From Myroides odoratimimus (GTDB lineage Bacteria; Bacteroidota; Bacteroidia; Flavobacteriales; Flavobacteriaceae): a stretch of DNA of 56,234 nucleotides. The notes beneath the pieces were generated by a model. It had not been told where the DNA came from. It searched no databases and saw nothing but the letters and a program-made list of their open reading frames with translations. Positions 25,930 through 34,201 of the stretch are shown here, piece by piece (position 1 is the stretch's first letter; each line of letters begins with the position of its first letter). Both the position numbers and the translations under genes were made by a program. Location of the stretch: the NCBI RefSeq assembly GCF_001485415.1, contig NZ_BCMQ01000023.1, positions 1 to 56,234 on the forward strand, in the 5' to 3' direction.

Positions 25930-26135
25930 TTCAATTGCCCTTTAAAGGTTCCTGTTACAGGACCACCATTATTCGCAAGTCCTCCTTGATAATCTATCTC
26001 AGCCTTCTTAGTATAACTATCGATAGCTGTTGCTAACCGTTCTGCAAATTCATCAAAAGAATTTTTCTCTCTCTCCATCATATCAGTCAATATCGACTTA
26101 ATATTTTTTTTTAACTCACCTTTATCTAAAGCCAT
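25926..26135 (-). CDS. Small baseplate-region protein, unknown
   Basis: 69 aa. Amphipathic helical N-terminus (KKNIKSILTDMMEREKNSFD) followed by a glycine-rich tail ending GGPVTGTFKGQLK. Overlaps the gp25-like gene by 4 bp. No recognisable family; helical bundle with a flexible end, possibly a baseplate accessory protein. Confidence 0.5.
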   Translation of the reverse strand: MALDKGELKKNIKSILTDMMEREKNSFDEFAERLATAIDSYTKKAEIDYQGGLANNGGPVTGTFKGQLK

Positions 26136-26155
26136 ATTTAATCAATGTTTGAACA

Positions 26156-26650
26156 CTATTTAAACAGTGTTTTAAAATCCTCCTCCAGCTTCTGTATCTT
26201 TTGTTGTGTAGGAGGTAAGGGCGTACCACTCGGACCTACTCCTGTACTTACTGTCAATGTCTTAATCGCATCACATAGATTAGCCATTGTTTCACTAAGT
26301 TTAACCCCTGATACTTCTACAGAGACCTTATCATCCACAGTGATATTTACATTAGCACTGATGATTTCTACCTTATCTAACGCATCCATTGAGATTACGA
26401 ATAGATTATCCAATGTACCAGTACTCGACATCATGATCACATCACTACCGATACTGGGGGTCATCAATACCTTTTTATCTACACCTGTTACAGTAGCCTT
26501 AAGCCTTACATCACTTACCTCAAGTCCTGAAGCAAGCTTTACAGAACAGGTTTCTCCTTCTACAGCTGTAACCTCGCCCAAGAGGGGCAAGTTCCACATA
26601 TCGCCTACGATAGCCCTTATTAACCTTCTTAGTTCAGTAATCTTACTCAT
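26156..26650 (-). CDS. Baseplate assembly protein V/spike (Mu gp45-like)
   Basis: 164 aa. An OB-fold-like start (LLGEVTAVEGETCSVKLASG, then DVRLKATV) leads to a stretch of beta repeats (VEIISANVNITVDDKVSVEV) typical of short spike helices, and a C-terminal helix. Matches Mu gp45/P2 V, the membrane-piercing spike. Overlaps the hub gene by 4 bp. Its 3' end lies on a copy of the TTTAAACAGTGTTT dispersed word. Confidence 0.7.
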   Translation of the reverse strand: MSKITELRRLIRAIVGDMWNLPLLGEVTAVEGETCSVKLASGLEVSDVRLKATVTGVDKKVLMTPSIGSDVIMMSSTGTLDNLFVISMDALDKVEIISANVNITVDDKVSVEVSGVKLSETMANLCDAIKTLTVSTGVGPSGTPLPPTQQKIQKLEEDFKTLFK

Positions 26651-27621
26651 ACACTTAGTTTTATTCCTGTTTCTATTGTTCGTACTCCTCCTGATGGACT
26701 AAAACTTGTTTTTACTGATACCACATAGTATTTACCTGTTTTCTCAGGATATTCTTGATCTATAATTTCAGCTGTATAAGTAGGCTCTATATATGGAATT
26801 AACCAAGATGTAAAACTTCCTTTATAACCATCGAATAGGTGTAACTTAAGTTCCGAATCCGCTATTTCTTTAGCGTGACTAGGGCTTATATTTCCTATTT
26901 TTTTAGTTATTTTATCTCCTCCAGTAGTACCTGAGGTAACTTGTTGTACCTTTCCATTTTTATCTGTAGTTTCTATAATGACTTCTACTTTCTTGTCTTG
27001 AGCACTTCTATATTCGAGACTACTACTTTCGATATTTCGGTGCATTGAATACTTAACTTCACCACCTTTTTCTACATAAGCCTGATGAATATGTAATGTT
27101 TTATTTATTGTATCAAACCAAACATTTGCAGAAGTATCTTCCTGAAGCTTCTTTAGCACATCATATGCTGTAGCATCATTGATTGTAAACTTCTCATAGA
27201 CTATCCCATAATCACATATTACCTTATAGCTACTATCAACTTGACTACATAGTTTCTCAGCTATCTCTTTCAATTCTATACTTGCGAATTGTTCATTCTT
27301 AACTGATTTCCTAAAAAGAAACAATGCATCTTCACACTCTACAGTAATAGCACCATTATTACTTAGTACTTCTTTTACATAACCTCTAAATTCTTCCTTT
27401 AACTCATCATTATACCCTAAAAAGACTTTTACTTCAGTACCTCTTTTTATTTCAGAAGGCAAGAATAAAGGGGCATTAAATCGTGATCCTGGCAAAGTGA
27501 TAAGGCATGTATCAGCGAGATTTTCTACATTCTTTTCTATCTCTACTGAGTGTACTACATCACATCTGAACTTTTTACCGTTTGCAGTAATAAAGCCAAT
27601 TTTAAAGTTCATTTTAAGCAT
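26647..27621 (-). CDS. Baseplate hub/late control D-like protein (Mu gp44-like)
   Basis: 324 aa. Follows the gp27/D pattern: an early VHSVEIEKNVENLADTCLIT strand block, GTEVKVFLGYNDELKEEFRG, a YDVLKKLQEDTSANVWFD segment and a C-terminal YYVVSVKTSFSPSGGVRTIE. The hub joins the tube to the spike. Overlaps both neighbours by a few bases (8 bp upstream, 4 bp downstream). Confidence 0.7.
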   Translation of the reverse strand: MLKMNFKIGFITANGKKFRCDVVHSVEIEKNVENLADTCLITLPGSRFNAPLFLPSEIKRGTEVKVFLGYNDELKEEFRGYVKEVLSNNGAITVECEDALFLFRKSVKNEQFASIELKEIAEKLCSQVDSSYKVICDYGIVYEKFTINDATAYDVLKKLQEDTSANVWFDTINKTLHIHQAYVEKGGEVKYSMHRNIESSSLEYRSAQDKKVEVIIETTDKNGKVQQVTSGTTGGDKITKKIGNISPSHAKEIADSELKLHLFDGYKGSFTSWLIPYIEPTYTAEIIDQEYPEKTGKYYVVSVKTSFSPSGGVRTIETGIKLSV

Positions 27622-28279
27622 TTGGATCTTCTAATATTAATGCATCAATAGGCATATCACTTAATGCCTTTATTTCGTAAGCTTGGACATTTTCTCCTTT
27701 AGTAAATGGAAAATTAAAACTTTCTATTGCGATATAGTTAATACCTAACAATTCAAAAATTGGACAAGTAACAGCTATTTCTTTACCGCTTAACAGATAG
27801 TCTCTAAGCTTATTAAAATCGCTAATAGGAAATGTATCTTCATATACTCCTTGTTCGTTTGCACCAAAGAAGATACCAGTGATAGTGATATTATAGTCAT
27901 CCATACTCCAACGTTCTTTCACTGTTCCAAATATTCCATCACTAAAATCTTGATGGTACTTCATCACAGATCGCTTAACGATATTGTTCTTACCACTTAT
28001 ATTAATCATAGGTTCATAAGGTAATGTAAACCATTCACTACCATCTACACTTAAAGAAAGAGGAAAGAACTGCTCCTCATCACTGACAGGTATATTCGCT
28101 TTCCATTGTTCACCTTCTACATTTCCTTTTTCATCCTTTACCCTTACAGGCTTAGGAAACTGTGGATAGGGTAGAACTGGTAATACATGTTTACCTAAGA
28201 AGTTTTGCACCTTTGCTATTCGAGGTACCTGTTGAATTATCTTTGAGCCAAGTAAGCTCGCTACTACCATATCATTCAT
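27614..28279 (-). CDS. Tail/baseplate protein, DUF6046-like
   Basis: 221 aa, beta-rich. Contains VDGSEWFTLPYEPMINISG and KERWSMDDYNITITGIFFG, which I associate with the DUF6046 family found in Bacteroidota phages between tape measure and hub. The position equals Mu gp43 (DNA circulation/baseplate). Role inferred. Preceded by a GC-rich dispersed repeat at 28297-28335. Confidence 0.6.
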   Translation of the reverse strand: MNDMVVASLLGSKIIQQVPRIAKVQNFLGKHVLPVLPYPQFPKPVRVKDEKGNVEGEQWKANIPVSDEEQFFPLSLSVDGSEWFTLPYEPMINISGKNNIVKRSVMKYHQDFSDGIFGTVKERWSMDDYNITITGIFFGANEQGVYEDTFPISDFNKLRDYLLSGKEIAVTCPIFELLGINYIAIESFNFPFTKGENVQAYEIKALSDMPIDALILEDPNA

Positions 28280-28296
28280 ATTTCTTCCTTTTTATT

Positions 28297-28335
28297 CCCC
28301 TCCATTGGAGGGGTGCCCTTTAGGGCGGGGTGGTT
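28297..28335. repeat. Dispersed GC-rich palindromic repeat (CCCCTCCATTGGAGGGG type)
   Basis: CCCCTCCATTGGAGGGG followed by GCCCTTTAGGGC and GGGGTGGTT, two adjacent palindromes unlike the AT-rich surroundings. I have seen the same kind of word in intergenic DNA of other Bacteroidota. It lies in the 70-bp gap between the tape measure and DUF6046-like genes. Confidence 0.6.
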
Positions 28336-28349
28336 CTCATCACTATTAC

Positions 28350-30275
28350 CTAATTTCCAGCACTCACAGCACTTCCTAGTAATCTTAAGAATGCATCTGT
28401 ACTTTGTTCTTGCATTTCATCCACACTCTCTTTAAAGCCTTCACGGTTAATATTAAGTACACCTATTAGATCATTCAGATTTATCGTTATATAGTTGTGC
28501 TTAGTCCCTCCAGTAGCTACTGCTGTATTAGATTTATCTTTATCGCCTTTTCCACCACCTATACTACTATTGATTGTGGATGCACCAGGTACTCCATCAG
28601 GACTACTAATACCAAGGCTCTTTTTCATATCACCCATCATATCTGACAGGCTTTTATCATTCCATTTTAATGATCCTGCTGCCTTTTTGGTAGAATCCCA
28701 AGCATTAGCAAAATCTTGCTTTGCTTCTTGAGCTGTTTGTTTTAAAGCAGCCTTTCTTTCCTCACTGCGTTGCTCTATAATTGCTATCTGTGCATTGGCT
28801 TCATCTTCATTCCATAAAGACTTCAATTTATACCAAGCAACCATGATATTTTCAATATTTCGCATTAGCATATCATATATAGTTCCCCATGTAAACTTGA
28901 TTAAATTTATGTAACCACTCCATAGACTCTTAGCAGCATTAACAGTATTACTCCACGCTAATCCCCAACCATCTACTTTATAAATAAGCCAACCTATTAG
29001 TGCGATTAAAGCAATTACTCCTGCTATTATCCAGGTTATCGGGTTTGATAACATAGCAAAGTTTAATTTCCACCATGCAGCCGAACCTAGATTTGTAGCT
29101 AATGTCATTCCTTTCTGTATCGCTGTGGTGGCTAACATAGTTCCTTTCATAATCATCAAAGCAAGGGTTATACTACCTATTGCTATCGCAAAAAAAAGTA
29201 AGTATGGATTTCCCTCTTGTATTTGGTTAACTAACCAACCTAAACCGTTAAATGTCAAATCTAATACAGCTCCTCCTAATTCAATTAGTTTTTCTGCTAC
29301 AGGACCTATTACTTGATAAAAAATAAGCAACTTTTCAGAAGCATTATCCACAAACTGAGCCCATTTACCTCCAAGGGTTTGACCTTGTTTTTCGGCCATT
29401 TGATAGAATTTACCCCCTTCAGCTGTAGCACTCATAAAGGCATCTTCTACCATCTGAGCACTTATAGAACCCTTTGCCATTTCATCTTTAAGCTGACCAA
29501 TACTCTTACCTGTTTTCAATGCCATTTCACTCAATGGATTAAAACCAGCATTAATCATTTGGTTCAAATCTTGTCCGTTTAATTTCCCTGTACTACTCAT
29601 TTGAGCAAAAGCAAGGGTTAATGAATCCATCTTATTCTTATCACCCATTGCCAAGTCCCCTATAGCTCGTAGAATAGGCATTACCTTTTGCCCTTCGATT
29701 TGAAACCCTAATAGTTGTTTAGCATTTTCTCCTAATGACATCTTATCATACGGAGTTTCCATACCATACTTAGTTAAATTAGCTACCATATTTTGAGCAG
29801 CTTCTTTACTCCCAAGTAACACCTCAAAACTAGTATTCTGTAAGTCTTGCTCTATACCTTTTTTAATTGATGCACCTGCTATAGTACCTGCTACTACAAG
29901 TGGATTAGTAAGCAACCCAGCAAAGGGGATTTGACTAAAAGCATCTTTAGCCCAGCTACTTAATTTACTTTGTGAAGTTGTACTTTCAAGACTTTGTATT
30001 TGTCGCTCTAAGTTCTGTATCTCTGTATTAAACTGTCGTATATGAGCTACATCTCGTTGATGGATAAGACCACGTTCTTGTTTTAATTTATCGAGTTGCT
30101 CTTTCAGCTTATCTGCTGGAGCACCAAGTTCTCGAAGAGCACTGGCTACTAATACAGATTCATGTTGTACAGTACCTAATCGATTAGTAGTCTCTACAGC
30201 AGCACCTCCGAGGCGTTGCATAGTAGCAGTTGCCCGATCCCGTATATTTATTACATATTCTAATAGATTAGCCAT
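28350..30275 (-). CDS. Tail tape measure protein
   Basis: 641 aa, the longest protein in this part of the tail operon. The N-terminus is coiled coil (QERGLIHQRDVAHIRQFNTE...). A central tape-measure domain has LLGSKEAAQNMVANLTKYG and LNGQDLNQMINAGFNPLSEM. Hydrophobic segments lie near 355-385 and 410-433. The C-terminus is helical. Sets tail length and probably enters the host envelope. Start overlaps the frameshifted chaperone ORF by 8 bp. Confidence 0.85.
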   Translation of the reverse strand: MANLLEYVINIRDRATATMQRLGGAAVETTNRLGTVQHESVLVASALRELGAPADKLKEQLDKLKQERGLIHQRDVAHIRQFNTEIQNLERQIQSLESTTSQSKLSSWAKDAFSQIPFAGLLTNPLVVAGTIAGASIKKGIEQDLQNTSFEVLLGSKEAAQNMVANLTKYGMETPYDKMSLGENAKQLLGFQIEGQKVMPILRAIGDLAMGDKNKMDSLTLAFAQMSSTGKLNGQDLNQMINAGFNPLSEMALKTGKSIGQLKDEMAKGSISAQMVEDAFMSATAEGGKFYQMAEKQGQTLGGKWAQFVDNASEKLLIFYQVIGPVAEKLIELGGAVLDLTFNGLGWLVNQIQEGNPYLLFFAIAIGSITLALMIMKGTMLATTAIQKGMTLATNLGSAAWWKLNFAMLSNPITWIIAGVIALIALIGWLIYKVDGWGLAWSNTVNAAKSLWSGYINLIKFTWGTIYDMLMRNIENIMVAWYKLKSLWNEDEANAQIAIIEQRSEERKAALKQTAQEAKQDFANAWDSTKKAAGSLKWNDKSLSDMMGDMKKSLGISSPDGVPGASTINSSIGGGKGDKDKSNTAVATGGTKHNYITINLNDLIGVLNINREGFKESVDEMQEQSTDAFLRLLGSAVSAGN

Positions 30276-30519
30276 TTGCCTTGTTTTCTTCTTTTCTTAT
30301 CCACTCCAGTTCTGCATACCGATATCCTATTTCCCAGTACTCCATATCATAAGGTTCTATCTTTAGATAGTACCTGAGCATAGTATATATTTTACGGATA
30401 TTTATGATCCATTCATCTAACTCTTGATAGTATTCTTCTTGAGTTAGTTTACGTGATTTACTTTCTCCAGGAGAAGAACTAAAATCACGATTAAACGAAC
30501 CTTCTCCTAAAGCTTTTCC
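30268..30519 (-). CDS. Tail assembly chaperone -1 frameshift extension
   Basis: An open frame of about 80 codons without its own good start runs from the end of the 104-aa chaperone gene to the tape measure start. It reads GKALGEGSFNRDFSSSPGES, then KLTQEEYYQELDEWIINIRK and a helical end KEENKANG. It is -1 relative to the upstream gene; the shift window is GGAAAAG at 30513-30519, directly before the TAG stop. The product resembles G/GT tail chaperones of other phages, where part of the ribosomes shift into the second frame. Confidence 0.65.
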   Translation of the reverse strand, partial: GKALGEGSFNRDFSSSPGESKSRKLTQEEYYQELDEWIINIRKIYTMLRYYLKIEPYDMEYWEIGYRYAELEWIRKEENKANG

Positions 30520-30821
30520 ACCTCTACACGTTCAGTCTCCACTACTAACATCATCTGTGAAGCGAATGCATTAACCTTATACTCATCATCTCTGATATCT
30601 TCACTAAGTGCTAACAGACACGAATCAAACAGATGCTTGTTGTAACTGATAAACTTGTTTTGTGCCAGCATAGCCTGCCCATACTCAATTTCCTTCATGG
30701 TTGGTCTACGCACGATTGCATAAACACCTGATTCACCTTTTAATTTATGCACTACTTTATGTTGTGCTTTAAACTGTTCTATTTGTTCAGGAGTCACATC
30801 TCCTATAAATACTTTACCCAT
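30507..30821 (-). CDS. Tail assembly chaperone (G-like; Mu gp41 position)
   Basis: 104 aa from the ATG at 30821; an upstream TTG at 30857 lies inside a hairpin and is rejected. Begins MGKVFIGDVTPEQIEQFKAQ and ends VVETERVEVEKL. Placed between tail tube and tape measure, where tail chaperones with programmed frameshifts occur. The last codons contain the putative slippery sequence leading into the extension listed separately. Confidence 0.7.
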   Translation of the reverse strand: MGKVFIGDVTPEQIEQFKAQHKVVHKLKGESGVYAIVRRPTMKEIEYGQAMLAQNKFISYNKHLFDSCLLALSEDIRDDEYKVNAFASQMMLVVETERVEVEKL

Positions 30822-30835
30822 TGTCTTTTTGTGTT

Positions 30836-30868
30836 TAAAAAAAGCCTCCTTATCCAAGAAGGCTTTTA
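30836..30868 (-). terminator. Terminator-like hairpin between tube and chaperone genes
   Basis: On the minus strand a stem AAGCCTTCTT with AAGGAGGCTT around GGAT is followed by seven T (30837-30843 on plus). It could reduce transcription downstream of the highly expressed tail tube gene. Confidence 0.55.
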
Positions 30869-30902
30869 ATTCATAATTCTATTTGCTCGCGTAGATTGCT
30901 CA

Positions 30903-30921
30903 CGCGGATTTGCAATCCGTG
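30903..30921. repeat. Dispersed repeat CGCGGATTTGCAATCCGTG, copy 1
   Basis: Imperfect palindrome CGCGGATTTGCAATCCGTG, one of seven copies in the prophage. This copy is intergenic, between chaperone and tail tube genes. Confidence 0.85.
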
Positions 30922-30939
30922 TGTTAATTCGTAATTGAA

Positions 30940-31362
30940 TTAAACCCCATTCTCCACCTTAAGTGCGATAAATGGCAACGTGATTTCTGCACGTTTATCT
31001 CCTTGCTTCCAGTCCTTAATATCCTCTGTGAATCGTAGTCCTATAATACGATCAGTACGCATCATATCGCCTTCTGATGGATCGCCATAATTGACGATTG
31101 CATCCAAGTTAAGAGACAGGATACTCCCTCGTTTTCCTGACTTTTGTAACGCGATTACCTCACTTTGCAATAGTGTTACTTCTCCTTCTACAGAGATATT
31201 ACCAGTCTGAATAGAGTGCGCATATCTCCCTTTCGCAAAGCTCGCCTCCCTTTCTGCCTTTTCACCGTACTTAATGCCTGTGATACCTACCATATCTCTA
31301 TTACCCAAGATAAGCGTGATATCACCCCATTCATATTGTCGGCCACTTACTATTACTGGCAT
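30940..31362 (-). CDS. Tail tube protein (Mu gpM-like)
   Basis: 140 aa, single beta-rich domain: VSGRQYEWGDITLILGNRDM, GNISVEGEVTLLQSEVIAL, EITLPFIALKVENGV. Length, position directly after the sheath gene and beta pattern fit the inner tube of a contractile tail. Confidence 0.7.
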   Translation of the reverse strand: MPVIVSGRQYEWGDITLILGNRDMVGITGIKYGEKAEREASFAKGRYAHSIQTGNISVEGEVTLLQSEVIALQKSGKRGSILSLNLDAIVNYGDPSEGDMMRTDRIIGLRFTEDIKDWKQGDKRAEITLPFIALKVENGV

Positions 31363-31390
31363 ATTTGTATCTTTTTTTGTTATTACTCCT

Positions 31391-31426
31391 TTTTACAGTT
31401 TCCTGTTACCAGTTCCCCATTCCCTG
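31391..31426. repeat. Low-complexity word repeat TTCCTGTTACC type
   Basis: Intergenic run of imperfect copies of TTCC(C/T)TGTTACC between the tube and sheath genes, extending a few bases into the sheath stop. Similar runs occur near 32700-32790, 32950-32975, 33693-33722 and 48087-48122. Confidence 0.6.
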
Positions 31427-32623
31427 TTACCCATTAACAGGCACAAACCCCAACTGCACATCGATAAACCTATTATATCCAAATGGCTTCACCTGAACTA
31501 CCATTTTTAGTTTACCTGTACTCACAAGATTGTGTTCTAAATCTACTTGACAGATTACACCTCGATCTCCCTCTTCAGACACGCTCAATTCTCCTTCAGC
31601 TGTCATACTCGTATAGATAGCAGATTCTACTGCGTTCTCTATCATCTTAGCATCGATTGGATTAATCGCTCCGTTAGGCATCGTATTGCTGTTATCAAGT
31701 AAGAAATCAAGCATTGCTATATACACAATTCTGTAAGCCTTATCGATTACACGTCTACGAGAGATATATCTATAATCATCCGTTTCACTTGTCGCTAATG
31801 GATCATCTATTAAGAAGTAACCCGACTTGCCCTGGTGAAAGCGAAATGACAAATACCCTTTGTCATACAAGGCCTCTACATCATACTGATCAACTGTTGT
31901 ATTACCGATATACATTTCTAAAGGTTTCAAAGCTCCATCACGTACACGTCCCATATTGACGTGTACTTGCACCTTAGCTAACCTTCCCATCACTACACCA
32001 CTTGCAGCACCTTTACTACCTTTTTCAGTATCTCCGATTAGAATACCTACTCGGTTATAGGACTTTTCTAATAGGGTATCTAATGCTACTTTATCTCCAT
32101 TAAAGGCATAACCTTCTAATAGGATAAAGAAAGGAGCATAGCGACGTTCAGTATATTTATTACCCAACTGTTGTGCAAGCGACATCGCTAATACGACATC
32201 CTTATCTATTCCTTTCTCCACCGTAATAGTCACAGTAGCATCAGGATCATAAGCAGTGAATAATCCTCTTATTTTTCCCTGTGCAGCATTCAGTAATGTT
32301 TCAGCCAATGCCTCACCATTTTGCTCAGCAAAGTAATCAGACAGCTTTACCTTTTTATCAACACCCATCAACCACAGTTCAGTACCTTCTCCAGCTTCAG
32401 CATAGAACTCTCTAAGAGTTTTATGCAGTCTATAGTTATTAGTGTCAGGTAGAATACCCATCGCACCAACATCCTTCATAGACTTAATTTGATAAGGCTT
32501 ATTAAGTTCAAACTTACCTGTTACAGCTACAGCACTTGCTAACAATCCAAAACATCCATCAGGCATACTAACCACTTGACCTAAGTTTCCGTTCTGAAAT
32601 TCTATTTTTATTCCTGGTAACAT
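31427..32623 (-). CDS. Contractile tail sheath protein
   Basis: 398 aa from ATG 32623, which follows a purine-rich AAAAGAAGTAAG; an in-frame ATG at 32674 is also possible. MLPGIKIEFQNGNLGQ is the usual sheath start for this phage group. Further blocks: DVGAMGILPDTNNYRLHKTL, GTELWLMGV, RRVIDKAYRIVYIAMLDFLL, CQVDLEHNLVSTGKLKMVVQ. Identifies the phage as a myovirus-type Mu relative. Confidence 0.85.
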   Translation of the reverse strand: MLPGIKIEFQNGNLGQVVSMPDGCFGLLASAVAVTGKFELNKPYQIKSMKDVGAMGILPDTNNYRLHKTLREFYAEAGEGTELWLMGVDKKVKLSDYFAEQNGEALAETLLNAAQGKIRGLFTAYDPDATVTITVEKGIDKDVVLAMSLAQQLGNKYTERRYAPFFILLEGYAFNGDKVALDTLLEKSYNRVGILIGDTEKGSKGAASGVVMGRLAKVQVHVNMGRVRDGALKPLEMYIGNTTVDQYDVEALYDKGYLSFRFHQGKSGYFLIDDPLATSETDDYRYISRRRVIDKAYRIVYIAMLDFLLDNSNTMPNGAINPIDAKMIENAVESAIYTSMTAEGELSVSEEGDRGVICQVDLEHNLVSTGKLKMVVQVKPFGYNRFIDVQLGFVPVNG

Positions 32624-32676
32624 CTTACTTCTTTTAAATTCTAACTTGCGTACTGGCAGTATAAATGGAAACATAA

Positions 32677-33126
32677 CTATTCACCTTTATCTTCCTTTAC
32701 GTCCTCTTGTTCCTCGTTCCCTGTTTTCGGTTCCACGTTTCCGTTATCGCGGATTTGCAATCCGTGATTTTCTTCCCCGTTTCCTGTTCCCTCTCCTAAA
32801 TCAACTTCAATATTAGCAGTCAACTCTGATCTTCTTTTCTCAACAGCAGCTTTAACAGTAACCTGTTTATGTACTTCATAAGCATTTAACTGTTCTAAAG
32901 TTTCCACCTGCTTAATTTCAGCAATCAATTCAGCAGCACTCTTATTGTTTGTTTTTGGCTCCCTGTTCTCCTGCTGCGCAAAGTCTCCTGACTTTGAGTC
33001 TACCTTTTTCTGTTCACCATCAACTTGATTCACCTTTCTATCTTCTAAAGACAGTGCGTGATTCTTGGCATCCTGTTCGTGATAGAACTTAATACCATCA
33101 CTTGTTTGATATAATTTCTTAGACAT
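32677..33126 (-). CDS. Virion-region protein with repeat-encoded tail, unknown
   Basis: 149 aa. The N-terminus reads KLYQTSDGIKFYHEQDAKNH; a helical block KSAAELIAEIKQVETLEQLN follows near 62 and looks like Mu gp35-type proteins. The C-terminal 40 residues are low-complexity and acidic. Here the DNA contains a dispersed CGCGGATTTGCAATCCGTG element and word repeats, read as HGLQIRDNG and GNEEQEDVKEDKGE. The repeats seem to have lengthened the protein. Function unknown. Confidence 0.6.
   Translation of the reverse strand: MSKKLYQTSDGIKFYHEQDAKNHALSLEDRKVNQVDGEQKKVDSKSGDFAQQENREPKTNNKSAAELIAEIKQVETLEQLNAYEVHKQVTVKAAVEKRRSELTANIEVDLGEGTGNGEENHGLQIRDNGNVEPKTGNEEQEDVKEDKGE
32748..32766. repeat. 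Dispersed repeat CGCGGATTTGCAATCCGTG, copy 2 (inside a gene)
   Basis: Exact copy lying within the coding sequence of the 149-aa virion-region protein, flanked by TTCCCTGTT-type word repeats. Translated in frame on the minus strand as HGLQIR. Confidence 0.85.
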
Positions 33127-33145
33127 ACTTTACATTTTTAGTTGT

Positions 33146-33164
33146 CGCGGATTTGTAATCCGTG
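33146..33164. repeat. Dispersed repeat CGCGGATTTGCAATCCGTG, copy 3 (one mismatch)
   Basis: CGCGGATTTGTAATCCGTG, one base different from the others, in the 40-bp gap between the spanin-like gene and the 149-aa gene. Confidence 0.8.
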
Positions 33165-33166
33165 AC

Positions 33167-33679
33167 TTAATTAACTTTTTTCCTCACGAAATACCCAACA
33201 CCACCGATACCAATCAAAAACATAAAGACTCGCCCCATCCATATCTGCAAACTTTGCCACCAAGACAATTCTAAGGGTACAGGCACAGGTATTTTAATTT
33301 CTTTAACCTTGTTTTCTTTGATGTACTTATCCCGCCACTCAAAAAATAGCGATTGCGCCTCTAACGTACAATCTACTGTCAATTTGTTATTGACTAACTG
33401 AACTTTAGGCGGTTGCAACACCTTGTTTTTACTGCGTTTAATATTCGCATCTTTCACAACTATTTTATTGCCCTGTATGGCAAGTTCAGCCACATAACTG
33501 CTTCTATCAGCTTCTACTACCAGTGTAGTATCTCTTTTTACTTCTTCCACAGTTGTCGTTACACTCTCGGTAACGGTAGGCTGTAGGCTAACTGCCTGCT
33601 TATTGCTTCCGCAACTCACAGACAGCATAATTGCCAACACCATAAACACAATGGATAGATATCTCTTTAAATTCTGCAT
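33167..33679 (-). CDS. Candidate unimolecular spanin (lipoprotein with C-terminal TM)
   Basis: 170 aa. N-terminal signal with lipobox LSVSC (cysteine at 23), a periplasmic domain, then one C-terminal membrane helix (about 146-164, RVFMFLIGIGGVGYFV) followed by RKKVN. An outer-membrane lipid anchor plus inner-membrane helix in one chain is the defining layout of u-spanins, which fuse the two membranes in the last step of lysis. It sits directly after the endolysin gene. No sequence homologue is claimed. Confidence 0.65.
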   Translation of the reverse strand: MQNLKRYLSIVFMVLAIMLSVSCGSNKQAVSLQPTVTESVTTTVEEVKRDTTLVVEADRSSYVAELAIQGNKIVVKDANIKRSKNKVLQPPKVQLVNNKLTVDCTLEAQSLFFEWRDKYIKENKVKEIKIPVPVPLELSWWQSLQIWMGRVFMFLIGIGGVGYFVRKKVN

Positions 33680-33692
33680 AATTTCTTTTTTT

Positions 33693-33750
33693 CTTGTTCC
33701 CTGTTATCTGTTTCCAGTTCCCTTTAAATACTATTTAAACGGTCTTAAAA
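33693..33750. repeat. Word repeats between spanin and endolysin genes
   Basis: TTGTTCCCTGTTATCTGTTTCC (33694 onward) followed by TTTAAATACTATTTAAACGG (33723-33742), members of two word families that recur through the prophage. The second part overlaps the end of the endolysin gene. Confidence 0.55.
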
Positions 33751-34201
33751 ACCCCTTAATTGAACTTATTTTCCTTTTTTTCTGTGCAACAATATACCCC
33801 TCTCGACTCGCTTCATCATTCGTATTACCTTCAATACTAATGATACTATCTCCTTGAACTTCTATTACAATCCCCGTATGCCCTTGACCTTTCCCAAAGT
33901 CCATAATAAATACATCCCCTGCTTGTGGAGTGCTCACGCGCAGATTAGAGCGTGAGTTCCACTGTTTGAGCACACCTCCCGTCTTGAGTAGTGGGTTAGA
34001 TATTTTATAGTCATTGCATACTTCCTGTACACACCAGTAAACGAAAGCCATACACCACGCATATCCTTCTCCGAGACCTACACTGTTCAAGTACTTTTTT
34101 ACTCCTGGACCTTTATTGTTTTTCTGTGGCCATTCCTGAACGTTCATCTGACTTTGTGCCTGTAGTATTAATTGCTTATGCATATTATTCTCGTTTACCA
34201 T
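33731..34201 (-). CDS. Endolysin, CHAP-domain amidase/peptidase
   Basis: 156 aa. Catalytic CHAP pattern: C in YAWCMAFVYWC (near 50), H in GKGQGHTGIVIE (near 109) and the polar residue in SIEGNT (near 124). Cleaves peptidoglycan at the end of the lytic cycle. No signal peptide, so a holin is needed for release. Overlaps the upstream membrane/coiled-coil gene by 17 bp and precedes the spanin-like gene, forming a lysis cassette. Confidence 0.85.
   Translation of the reverse strand: MVNENNMHKQLILQAQSQMNVQEWPQKNNKGPGVKKYLNSVGLGEGYAWCMAFVYWCVQEVCNDYKISNPLLKTGGVLKQWNSRSNLRVSTPQAGDVFIMDFGKGQGHTGIVIEVQGDSIISIEGNTNDEASREGYIVAQKKRKISSIKGFLRPFK

Noticed and set aside
26145..26702. 185-aa plus-strand frame opposite the gp45-like and hub genes
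   Set aside because: Serine/leucine-rich shadow of well-supported baseplate genes on the minus strand.
30822..30857. Longer start of the tail chaperone (MDKEAFFKHKKT)
   Set aside because: It needs a TTG start lying in a terminator-like hairpin; MGKVFIGDV at 30821 is the natural start.
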